16,770 nt of DNA, taken from NCBI GenBank assembly GCA_905206365.1, contig CAJLHF010000045.1, forward strand, positions 1 to 16,770, given 5' to 3'. The DNA is from an uncultured Sutterella sp. GTDB lineage: Bacteria > Pseudomonadota > Gammaproteobacteria > Burkholderiales > Burkholderiaceae_F. A program made the translations under genes and the position numbers. Under the pieces are notes generated by a model, which did no database searches, was not told the origin of the DNA, and worked only from the letters and a program-made list of their open reading frames with translations. Positions 6,329 to 13,403 of this stretch are shown piece by piece; position 1 is the first letter of the stretch; the number at the start of each line of letters is the position of its first letter.

Positions 6329-8755
6329 ATGACGCTCCCCTCGACCCTTCGATTCCGCGTACCGGACATGTGCTGTCCGGTCGAATTCGAGCACTATGCG
6401 AAAACTCTCGCCCGACTGGCGACCTCGCGAGGCTTCGCCGCCGAGTCCCTTGCGGCCGCTCCGGACTACGGGACACGCATCCTCACCGTGACGGTTGCTG
6501 CCGACGCGCCCGAGGCGCTGCGCGAAAGCCTCTCCCCCGAGCTTCTCCTTGAGGCACTCCGCTCGTGCGGAGACCGCGCGGAGCTCGCGGACGCCCCGCA
6601 CACGGGCACCGTGCTTCTGGCCGTTCCCGCCATGGACTGCCCCGTCGAAGCGGGGGAAATCGAACGCGAATTCAAGCGTTCGGGGATCGGCCCCTGCGAA
6701 TTTCGCATCATGACCCGCACGATCGCGGTGCCCGCCGAATCGGTCGAGGCCGCGTGCGAAGCCGTGCGCCGAGCGGGCTACGATGCCTCACCCCTCGCAG
6801 GCCAGGGAAAGCACCCGGCAGGCAAAGCCGCGGGAGAAGATTCGCACGAAGCACGTCTGCCTCGGGGCCGCTACGGGGCGGGGCTTGTCTTCGCACTTCT
6901 TTCCGAAGCGATCGAGTTGCTCGGAGAATACGGCGTGATTTCGGGCGGGATGCTTCTTGACGCGGCGGGGTTGCTTCTTGCCGCAGCCGCCATTTTCACG
7001 GTGGGGCTTGGCACCTTCCGAAAAGGTCTTCTCGCGCTATCCAAAGGCACCCTCAACATGAACACCCTCATGGCGGTTGCCGTCACGGGGGGCGTCCTGA
7101 TCGGGGCGTGGCCCGAAGCCGCCATGGTGATGGTGCTCTTCGAGATTTCCGAAGCCATCGAAGGGCTTTCGATGGCGCGCGCTCGTCGGTCGATTCGCGA
7201 CCTCATGACGGTGGCGCCCGAACGCGCGCTCGTGAAGGGCGACGCGGGCTACGTCGAAACGCCCGTCGAAGCGGTGGCGCCGGGCGCCCGCGTGCGCGTT
7301 GCCCCCGGGGACCGAATCCCCTTGGACGGTCGGATTCTCGAAGGGTCGACGACGCTCGATCAGTCCGCCGTGACGGGCGAATCGATGCCTGTGGAAAAAT
7401 CCTCGGGCGACGACGTGTGGGCGGGAACCGTGAACCTCACCTCGACGATCGAAGTGCTCGTGACGAAACCCGCCTCGATGAGCCTCACCGCCCGCATCAT
7501 CGAAATGGTCGAAAACGCTCAGGCCTCGAAATCCCGCGTGCAACGTTTCGTCGACCGGTTTGCGGCCGTTTATACGCCGCTCGTATTCCTGGCGGCCCTC
7601 CTTGTCGTCGCGATTCCGCCGCTCTTTTTCGGGGGCGACTTCTTGGAGTGGCTCTACAAGGGTCTGTGCCTTCTTGTCATCGCCTGCCCCTGCGCGCTCG
7701 TGATTTCAACGCCGGTCACGATCGTCTCGGCTCTCGCGACCGCGACGCGCTGCGGGCTTCTCATCAAAGGGGGCTTGCCCCTTGAAGAAGCACGTCGCAT
7801 TCGCACGGTGGCGCTCGACAAGACGGGGACGCTCACGAAGGGCGAACCCCGCGTGGAGCGCATTCACCTCTTCGCAGGCCTCACCGACGATACGATTCTT
7901 CCCGTGGCGGCGTCGCTTGCCGCCATGAACAAGCACCCGCTCTCGCGCGCGATTGTCCGCCACGCCGAAGAGCGCAACACGCCCTTCCTCGACGTCGTCG
8001 ACTTTACGGCTCTTCCGGGGCGCGGCGTCAAGGGGCGCGTTCGCAACGGGGAAGCCTTCCTCGTGAACCTCGCCGAACTCGAAGAGCACGGCTGGGCGAC
8101 GGACGAAGTGAGGGAAGTCTTTCGTCTTGCGGCCGAATCGGGTCGCTCGACCGTGGCGCTTGCGGACGCTTTCGGCGTCGAAGCGGTGTTCGAACTCGCC
8201 GACGAAATCCGTCCCGACGCCCGGGCGGGGCTCGACGCTTTGCGAGCCGAAGGGATCGAACCCGTCCTTCTTACGGGCGACAACCGTGCGGCGGCGCTCG
8301 CCCTCGGGCACGCGATCGGTTTGCCCGAAAGTTCGATCGACGCGGAACTGCTTCCCGACGAGAAACTCGAACACATCCGGCGACTTCAGGAGCGTGGTTT
8401 CACCGCGATGGTGGGCGACGGCATCAACGACGCTCCCGCTCTCGCTCAGGCCGACCTCGGAATCGCGATGGGCATTCGCGGCACCGACAGCGCGATCGAG
8501 GCGGCGGACGTCGCCCTCATGGACGACCGGATTTCGTCCCTCGCGGCCCTCGTGCGTCTCTCGCGCTTCACGCACTCGGTGCTCGTACAAAACATCGTCT
8601 TCGCGCTCGGCGTGAAGTTCGTCTTCGCGGCGCTCGCCCTCGCGGGCCACGCCACGATGTGGATGGCGGTCTTTGCCGATACGGGCACGTGCCTCATTGT
8701 GGTCGCAAACGGTCTGAGACTGCTGCGCGCGAAATCGCGTGCCGAAGGCCGCTGA
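6329..8755 (+). CDS. zntA: P1B-type Zn/Cd/Pb-exporting ATPase
   Basis: This 808-residue inner-membrane pump drives Zn2+, Cd2+ or Pb2+ out of the cytoplasm using ATP. The N terminus carries two metal-binding-like domains (about 8-75 and 95-158) with single-core motifs DMCCPVE and MDCPVE instead of the classical CxxC. The actuator motif TGES is at 349-352, the membrane metal site CPC at 453-455, the phosphorylated aspartate in DKTGT at about 497-501, and the ATP-binding HP pair in NKHPLSRA. GDGINDAPAL closes the catalytic core. The last helices contain the K and D of the P1B-2 signature (ALGVKFVFAAL and VFADTGTCL). I chose the ATG at 6329; only a weak AGAGA lies upstream, whereas a strong AAAGGAG sits about 70 bases earlier. 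Regulation is by the divergent CadR-like protein. A strong terminator follows. Confidence 0.93.
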   Translation: MTLPSTLRFRVPDMCCPVEFEHYAKTLARLATSRGFAAESLAAAPDYGTRILTVTVAADAPEALRESLSPELLLEALRSCGDRAELADAPHTGTVLLAVPAMDCPVEAGEIEREFKRSGIGPCEFRIMTRTIAVPAESVEAACEAVRRAGYDASPLAGQGKHPAGKAAGEDSHEARLPRGRYGAGLVFALLSEAIELLGEYGVISGGMLLDAAGLLLAAAAIFTVGLGTFRKGLLALSKGTLNMNTLMAVAVTGGVLIGAWPEAAMVMVLFEISEAIEGLSMARARRSIRDLMTVAPERALVKGDAGYVETPVEAVAPGARVRVAPGDRIPLDGRILEGSTTLDQSAVTGESMPVEKSSGDDVWAGTVNLTSTIEVLVTKPASMSLTARIIEMVENAQASKSRVQRFVDRFAAVYTPLVFLAALLVVAIPPLFFGGDFLEWLYKGLCLLVIACPCALVISTPVTIVSALATATRCGLLIKGGLPLEEARRIRTVALDKTGTLTKGEPRVERIHLFAGLTDDTILPVAASLAAMNKHPLSRAIVRHAEERNTPFLDVVDFTALPGRGVKGRVRNGEAFLVNLAELEEHGWATDEVREVFRLAAESGRSTVALADAFGVEAVFELADEIRPDARAGLDALRAEGIEPVLLTGDNRAAALALGHAIGLPESSIDAELLPDEKLEHIRRLQERGFTAMVGDGINDAPALAQADLGIAMGIRGTDSAIEAADVALMDDRISSLAALVRLSRFTHSVLVQNIVFALGVKFVFAALALAGHATMWMAVFADTGTCLIVVANGLRLLRAKSRAEGR

Positions 8756-8791
8756 GATCGTTGAACTCGCTCGGCAGTCGAAACCCCCACG

Positions 8792-8840
8792 ACGCTCCCT
8801 TCCCGCCGATATACTGAAGTGCGGAAGGGAGCGTTTTTTT
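8792..8840 (+). terminator. Terminator of the ATPase gene
   Basis: A 12-bp stem (ACGCTCCCTTCC at 8792-8803 with 8823-8834) has a 19-base loop and runs into seven T (8834-8840). It starts 37 bases after the ATPase stop codon. Confidence 0.85.
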
Positions 8841-8916
8841 CGCCTCGCGGAAAGCCTCGGATTCCTTCCGTTTTCGCCTTTTCGCTCTTCGACTTGCTTT
8901 TACCGGGAGGTTCTTC

Positions 8917-9423
8917 ATGCGTGACCCGACGTCGCTCGAACCCAAAAACGGTGACTTCGTCGCCTATGTCGAAGCCCTTCAGGCCGATCAGGCCGCGCTC
9001 CTCAAGGCCGCCAACAGCGGCCGCATGTCGCTTTCCGACATGGAAGAGGTACTCGAAGAGAGCGAAGAGCCCCGCTCGAGCGCTACGGCCGCTCTGCTCG
9101 AAAGCCTCCGAAAACGCGCCCGGGACGCCGTGATGTCGCTCCCCTCGAGCGGTTCGAGCAGATCGAGCGCGTCGGAAATGTCGGACGCATCGGACGATAC
9201 CGCCATCCGCGCCCCGGTTACCCGCAAGAATCCCGGTCGTCGCAACGGCACCCGATCCCCGTCGCCCTTCGGGCGCCTCATCGGGTACGGCGTCTCCGCG
9301 ATCGGCTTCGCGCTCGTTTTGATCTTTATGAACTTTCCCGACGGTCAATCCGCCGTACCGTTTGCGGTCCTGATGATTTTCGCGGGACTCTATCTCGCGG
9401 GCAACGACACGAAACGACGGTAA
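8917..9423 (+). CDS. Small two-helix membrane protein, unknown function
   Basis: This 168-residue protein is not assigned to a family. The N-terminal half (1-70) is acidic and probably helical (YVEALQADQAALLKAA, MEEVLEESEE). Residues 72-118 are a low-complexity linker rich in serine, then arginine. Two helices follow at about 120-138 and 146-162, with a short turn (NFPDGQSAVP) and a basic tail (NDTKRR). This suggests a protein anchored at its C terminus with a long cytoplasmic domain. GGGAGG lies 9 bases before the ATG. A terminator separates it from the ATPase, so it is probably expressed alone. Codon use resembles its neighbours. A role cannot be inferred. Confidence 0.75.
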   Translation: MRDPTSLEPKNGDFVAYVEALQADQAALLKAANSGRMSLSDMEEVLEESEEPRSSATAALLESLRKRARDAVMSLPSSGSSRSSASEMSDASDDTAIRAPVTRKNPGRRNGTRSPSPFGRLIGYGVSAIGFALVLIFMNFPDGQSAVPFAVLMIFAGLYLAGNDTKRR

Positions 9424-9478
9424 GGAACCCGGGTTCGGGCACGGCCTGACAGCCGCGCAACCTTCGGATTCTGCTCCT

Positions 9479-9514
9479 CGGGGCGACGCACTCCGCGCCG
9501 CCCCGATGTCTTTT
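9479..9514 (+). terminator. Likely terminator of the small membrane protein gene
   Basis: A 7-bp GC stem (CGGGGCG at 9479-9485 with 9499-9505) is followed by ATGTCTTTT. The T run is short, so strength is uncertain. Confidence 0.45.
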
Positions 9515-9534
9515 GAAGCTACCCTATTCCGATC

Positions 9535-9586
9535 CCCCGAGCCGCAAGCCCGACGCCCGAGACAACGCGGGCTTGGCGGTTCGGGG
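9535..9586. terminator. Long inverted repeat between convergent genes
   Basis: CCCCGAGCCGCAAGCCCG (9535-9552) pairs with 9568-9586 with a few mismatches. It stands between the plus-strand membrane protein gene and the end of the minus-strand cytochrome gene. This suits a bidirectional transcript end, although neither side has a good T run. Confidence 0.4.
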
Positions 9587-9606
9587 ATACGGAATTTCAA
9601 GCCCGC

Positions 9607-10333
9607 TCAGCGCTTGAGCCCGTGCGCCTTGCCGAGCGCTTCGGGCGTGTGGCAGGTGTTGCAACGTTCGGGCTGAAGTTCTTCGAGCTTGACGCCGAAT
9701 TTCCCGCCCATCTCGGTAATGTGAGCCTTCGCCTTAGCGTTTTTGACCGCCTTCCCGTAGGAATCCCGCGTATAGGCATGGCAGGCAAAGCAGGTCGCCG
9801 CCATGGGCGAAGCGTAGGCATTCACCTTGAAGTCGACCGCAGGATGGGCGTTCGAGTCGGGGTTGTAGGCCGTATCGAGCGCGAGGGGGCGACCGATCTC
9901 GGCGAGCCGCTCCAGACCGTAACTTTCACCCTCGTGGCAGGCCGTGCAGTCGCCGCGGGATTTCGCCCATTTGACTTCACGCACGCCGCCTTCCGCGCGC
10001 TGACTCGGGCGGGTTCCCGCGTGAAGCGAATGGATCCAGACCTTCATGTCGGGGTGAGACAGAACCAGATCGTCGACGAAATCCGGCGAATCGGCATTCG
10101 TCATGTAGTCGCGAATGGCGGCCGTGGGCGGCGTATTCGGGTTGTGGCACGCGACGCACGGCAACGTCAGGTCGTTCGTCGATCCGCCGAAGCCCGGCAT
10201 CGCGCGCGCCGCGTAGCTCTTCGGTTTGAAAGGCGTCGTATGGCGCCCGTTTTCGTCGTCGTGCCCCGAGTAGCAGGTCGTATCCGCATAGTGCTTGTTT
10301 TTCTTCGTCACCTGCGAATGGCAGCCGCGGCAG
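9607..10333 (-). pseudogene. C-terminal part of an interrupted multihaem cytochrome c
   Basis: This is the 3' part of the cytochrome gene interrupted by the tnpB element. From the junction it reads CRGCH, then CYSGH (a degenerate haem site with glycine in place of the second cysteine), CVACH, CTACH, CFACH and CNTCH, ending in GLKR. Five intact CxxCH haem-binding motifs are present. Additional histidines (for example HSLHAGTRPS) could serve as distal ligands. The frame is open from just inside the element's right end (a TAG at 10341-10339), so the CRGCH motif belongs to it although an annotator might start at the GTG at 10311 and lose it. Without a signal peptide this piece cannot reach the periplasm for haem attachment. 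Haem spacing and the MKVWIHSLHAG segment suggest the OmcA/MtrC or a related outer-surface decahaem family, with moderate confidence. Confidence 0.75.
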
Positions 10334-10341
10334 GTGATCTA

Positions 10342-10361
10342 CCCCCGCATGAATGCGGGGG
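10342..10361 (-). repeat. Right-end hairpin, end of the guide RNA
   Basis: CCCCCGCAT pairs with ATGCGGGGG. The hairpin lies directly after the tnpB stop codon and before TAGATCAC. In related elements this hairpin is needed for transposition and is also the 3' end of the RNA that guides TnpB, with the guide read from the flanking DNA (here from 10333 downward). Confidence 0.65.
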
Positions 10362-10370
10362 CTTCCTGAT

Positions 10371-11822
10371 TCAACGCCGACATGCCGACAAGACCGAGGT
10401 CTTGTCGGGGGCCGTCAGCTCCACAGGCATTACATCGGCCCGATCCGGGCCTAGCTTCACCGAAGACGGCTTCGCCTTCTTCGTGCGAAGAAGCTTTTTC
10501 CTCGTTTTCGGCTTGTAGAGGCCCGACAGAAGCATGTCGATCCCGCGATCACGAATGTTGATCGCGGCGGCATGGTCCGCGTTGTCTTCAAAGCCGCATC
10601 GCACACAATGGAAGACCGCCTGCGAAGGACGGTTCTTCGGATCTATGAACCCGCAAACGGGACATCGACGCGAGGTGTTCTTAGGGTCTACCTCAAGGAC
10701 AAGCTTTCCAGCCTTGAGGGCCTTGTAGTTCAAATAAGTTCTGACTTTCCCCCAGCCGCTTTTCAAAATGGACTCTGCCAGGCCCGCATGCTGCGAAGCG
10801 CCGTTCTTGATCGGTCGCCCGGTTTCTTCGTCGTACTTCGGAGCAGGATGCTTGACCATGTTCTTGATCTTCAGCGCTTCGAGCACGATAAGCCAGGTGT
10901 CTTCGAGCGACATGAGCGCATGGCTCGTCTGGTGAGCGAAGTCCTCCAGGACGTTGCGTTGGTACTGATAAGTTCGGCCCAGACGACGCTTCACTTTGCG
11001 GCGGTTGTTGCTCCCTTTTTGGGTCTTGTCGAGCCGGCGCTGCAGACGCTTGCGATGGCGTTCCCGACTCGCGATTTTTTGGAGCTGCTTTTTCGTAAGG
11101 CCGTAGGGGGCCTCGCGGTGGCTCGACTGCACGGGACGCGCGACGCCGCGGTCCACCCCGATCGCCATCTTCTGCAACTCGTCCTTTGAGTATTGCATGA
11201 GGCGGGCCGCGATCTCCTCTTCGGTTTCGGGAAAGCACTCGAGATCTTTGGGGTCTTCATAACCGAAGGAGACCGACAGCCCACGAGCCGTGAGCTTCAC
11301 GAAGACCATCGCGGGCATCATGAATTCACGATGCGCCTTGAAGAGGATGCTGCCACCGGGCTTCTGTTGGGAACCGAACTTCAGGACGAACCACCCCTTG
11401 CGCGTGTGCGGCTCGATCGTGAAAAACTTTCGAGTCAGTTGCAAGACGCGATCCGACTCCTTGATCGGATGCACCTTCGGATGGCGTGCGAGCCCGTTGA
11501 GCATTCGTTTGGATGCTTGATAAAAGCGATACCCCCCGATGCCGAGGATGGCCGAAGGCACCTCTCGGAGCCACGGCATCGCCTTGAAGTCGATGAGGTG
11601 GGCGTATTTCTGATCCGGCTGGGGACGATCGACACAACACTCCGGACGAATCGGCAGGCAGTGCCGCTTCGTCTCGTCGATCAGCTTGTAGAGGCTGTCG
11701 AAATAGCGTTGCTCGCGCACCTTCTCGTTGTAAATGAACGACTGGGCGGCCGACCACGTCAGGTAGCCGTACCTGGAGGCGTCATTCGAAAAGCGTGCGG
11801 AAAATTTGCGTCCGTTGGTCAT
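10371..11822 (-). CDS. tnpB: TnpB RNA-guided nuclease of an IS200/IS605-type element
   Basis: This 483-residue protein is related to Cas12 nucleases. TnpB cuts DNA at sites matching a guide RNA made from the element's own 3' end, which helps the element persist after excision. The RuvC-like catalytic residues all appear intact: D224 in AIGVDRG, E315 in VLEALK, and D416 in NADHAAAINIRDRG. A zinc-finger of two CxxC pairs (C387/C390 in CPVCG, C406/C409 in CVRCG) lies between the last two. A basic helical region rich in arginine and lysine (about 250-285) is typical for RNA binding. The start at 11822 (MTNGRKFS) is preferred; a GTG at 11870 would add 16 residues, and neither has a strong ribosome site. 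The gene ends with the guide RNA region. No tnpA is nearby. Confidence 0.9.
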   Translation of the reverse strand: MTNGRKFSARFSNDASRYGYLTWSAAQSFIYNEKVREQRYFDSLYKLIDETKRHCLPIRPECCVDRPQPDQKYAHLIDFKAMPWLREVPSAILGIGGYRFYQASKRMLNGLARHPKVHPIKESDRVLQLTRKFFTIEPHTRKGWFVLKFGSQQKPGGSILFKAHREFMMPAMVFVKLTARGLSVSFGYEDPKDLECFPETEEEIAARLMQYSKDELQKMAIGVDRGVARPVQSSHREAPYGLTKKQLQKIASRERHRKRLQRRLDKTQKGSNNRRKVKRRLGRTYQYQRNVLEDFAHQTSHALMSLEDTWLIVLEALKIKNMVKHPAPKYDEETGRPIKNGASQHAGLAESILKSGWGKVRTYLNYKALKAGKLVLEVDPKNTSRRCPVCGFIDPKNRPSQAVFHCVRCGFEDNADHAAAINIRDRGIDMLLSGLYKPKTRKKLLRTKKAKPSSVKLGPDRADVMPVELTAPDKTSVLSACRR

Positions 11823-11906
11823 GAGCTCAATTTTATCGAGGACATTTCGAGAGCTCGGGGGTCCCCGCACTCCTCCCTCGCATGAATGCTGGGGAATCCT
11901 GCGGGG

Positions 11907-12871
11907 GTCATGTTGATCTCGGTTTCACCGTGCTCGGCGTTGTAGCCGTGACACGTCCCGCACTTGGCGTTCGACGTAATCGTCGGGCGCAGGGCCGTGA
12001 GACGCTCGTTGGGCACGAGCCCCTTTTCGTCGAACACCCACACATCGTTCCAAGCGGCGTTCTTCCGATCGCTGCCGCTGTCGCACGCCGCGAGCTTTTT
12101 CGCGTCGTCGAAGCAGTAGATCAGGCGGTTGCTCACCACACCCACCTTCCCTACTGTCTGGGAGGACGTCGAAAAGCAGTCCTCAAGCACGACGGGCCCC
12201 ACGCGGTATGTGAAATGTTCGCCGTCCGTGCGGAAAAGAGGCGTGCGTTCGCGCTCGCCCGCGAGCGTGCGACCGAGCCCCTTTTGCGTGACGTCGCGCT
12301 TGTTCGACTTCACGAAAATCGGCGTCCCGCGACTCATGGTGAAGTCGCTTTCCGCGTCCCAATTGACGTAGAGCTGGAGATTTTTGATCCAGGGAGCGTC
12401 CGCGGGATCCTTCGTCGCGAGAGGCACGGGCCGCCCTTCGGCGTCGAGCAACCGGAACGTCACTTCCGCATAGGGCACACCCGCCTCCCGGACGATCTTC
12501 GCGTCGGTCAGGTCAACGGAGACGAGCGACTTCAGTCCCTCGCGCGCGGTCTTTTCTTTGGCCCCCAAGTGCGCCGCGCGCACGGTGTCGGCCGTGTGGC
12601 AGGACGCACAGTCGGCGTCCGAAAGCTTTTTCGCGTCGTGCGGCGCTTTCTTCTCGAAGTCCGCGTGGCACCCCGAGCACGCATTCGCCCGGGCAACGAG
12701 AAAACGTCCGTCGTCTTCGTGACACTGCAGGCAGTCGCCTTCGGGTCGGGTAAGGTCACCCGCATGGAGCGCATGGATTTCGCGGGGGCTGTGCGCGCTC
12801 AGATTGGGTGTCACCGCGTGGCACGCGGTGCTGGCGTCGCGCTCGGGCGCGGAAGCTTTCGCGGTTGATTT
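11907..12871 (-). pseudogene. N-terminal part of an interrupted multihaem cytochrome c
   Basis: The 5' part of the same cytochrome gene. It is open from 12871, directly after a stop codon (12874-12872), and the only likely start in frame is a GTG at 12814, so the signal peptide is missing. Haem motifs are STACH (the first cysteine changed to serine by one base, AGC for TGC), then CLQCH, CSGCH, CASCH, a non-haem beta-rich segment (about 80-250 residues on) and CGTCH shortly before the element. After ...EINMT the element begins; the frame runs into it and stops after about 30 residues. With the other half the gene would carry nine intact CxxCH motifs plus two degenerate ones. Loss of the signal peptide and of haem ligands suggests the gene was decaying independently of the insertion. 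Confidence 0.72.
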
Positions 12872-13029
12872 TCACGTACGCGAGCGCCTGCACGGGAAAT
12901 TCCCTAGCCGAAGTTACCGACCTTTCCCTAATCCAAATCGCCCATCCGCTTTGATGCGCCCGAAGAGAGACGAAAAAACTTTTGTTTCCCGTCTTTTCGT
13001 TGTCCCCGCTTCGCTCCTTGCCGTGCGAA

Positions 13030-13262
13030 AGTTATCGGACAGAAAGTTGTGGATAGAGGCGCGGGGCGAATGAGTAGCCGTTCGAGGGGACACCCGAGGA
13101 CGACGGTGAAAGGTCAACCCGCCGAAACGTTCGGACGGGTACGTCCGTGCGTTGGGCGCCGACGAAATACGTCGGTGACTCCCGGCGAAGCTTCGCTTCG
13201 TCGGAGGCGCTATCGGCGGAGCTTGCGACAATGAGCCCTCCGTTTCCGGCGTCCGACAGCGC
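13030..13262 (+). promoter_or_regulatory. Lysine riboswitch (L-box)-like leader
   Basis: Several conserved L-box elements occur in the right order: GATAGAGGCGCG (13052-13063) followed by AGTA (13073-13076); GGTGAAAGG (13105-13113) leading to GCCGAAAC (13121-13128); a hairpin CGGAC with GTCCG (13132-13136 with 13142-13146) followed by GTTGGGC (13151-13157); a long hairpin of the GGCGAAGC...GCTTCG type; and GGAGGCGCTATC (13203-13214). CGGAC (13036-13040) can pair with GTCCG (13251-13255), closing the structure. This matches the aptamer that binds lysine in front of lysC or lysine transporter genes. CGTCCG (13250-13255) can alternatively pair with CGGACG (13285-13290), a possible switch. The binding of lysine here is inferred from pattern recall. 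Confidence 0.8.
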
Positions 13263-13321
13263 TTCGGTCGTCTCGGAAGGGGCGCGGACGCACGGGCCGA
13301 GCCGAGGACGGGGTCTCTTAT

Positions 13322-13357
13322 AAGCCGCATCACCGACGATGGTGAGTGCGGCTTTTT
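13322..13357 (+). terminator. Leader terminator before the transporter gene
   Basis: AAGCCGCA (13322-13329) pairs with TGCGGCTT (13347-13354), with an inner TCACC/GGTGA stem, and continues into TTTTT. It stands between the riboswitch-like aptamer and the transporter start, so it is probably the regulated attenuator: high lysine would favour its formation and lower expression. Confidence 0.8.
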
Positions 13358-13403
13358 CGTTTTTATTTTTTTCGACCCTTTTCCCTCTTTTTCGGAGAAC
13401 CCC

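Larger units (their letters stand above)
10334..11906 (-). mobile_element. IS200/IS605-type element carrying tnpB only
   Basis: The element is 1573 bases, inserted in the cytochrome gene in the same orientation. Its left end (11906 downward) starts CCCCGCAGG; CCCCGCA (11906-11900) can pair with TGCGGGG (11869-11863) and encloses a GCATTCATGC hairpin. Its right end carries a 9-bp hairpin with the same GCATTCATGC core (10342-10361), then TAGATCAC. There are no terminal inverted repeats or target duplication, as expected for this family. No tnpA transposase is present, so movement would require one supplied elsewhere. The bases flanking the left end read ATGAC, the likely target motif. Boundaries are set by the in-frame fusion of the host gene and are certain to within a base or so, because a C is shared by both junctions. 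Confidence 0.82.
12872..13403. other. Gap between the cytochrome remnant and the transporter
   Basis: No protein gene is supported. Bases 12872-13025 should have carried the start and signal peptide of the cytochrome, but no frame on the minus strand gives a plausible signal peptide, which suggests a deletion or rearrangement. The remaining bases hold the lysine riboswitch-like leader and its terminator. Confidence 0.55.

Noticed and set aside
8810..8815. TATACT as a -10 box of the following gene
   Set aside because: It lies in the terminator loop and no -35 box is found at a suitable distance.
10309..10311. GTG as start of a separate short cytochrome gene
   Set aside because: The frame continues upstream through the CRGCH haem site to the element border, and fuses in frame with the other half.
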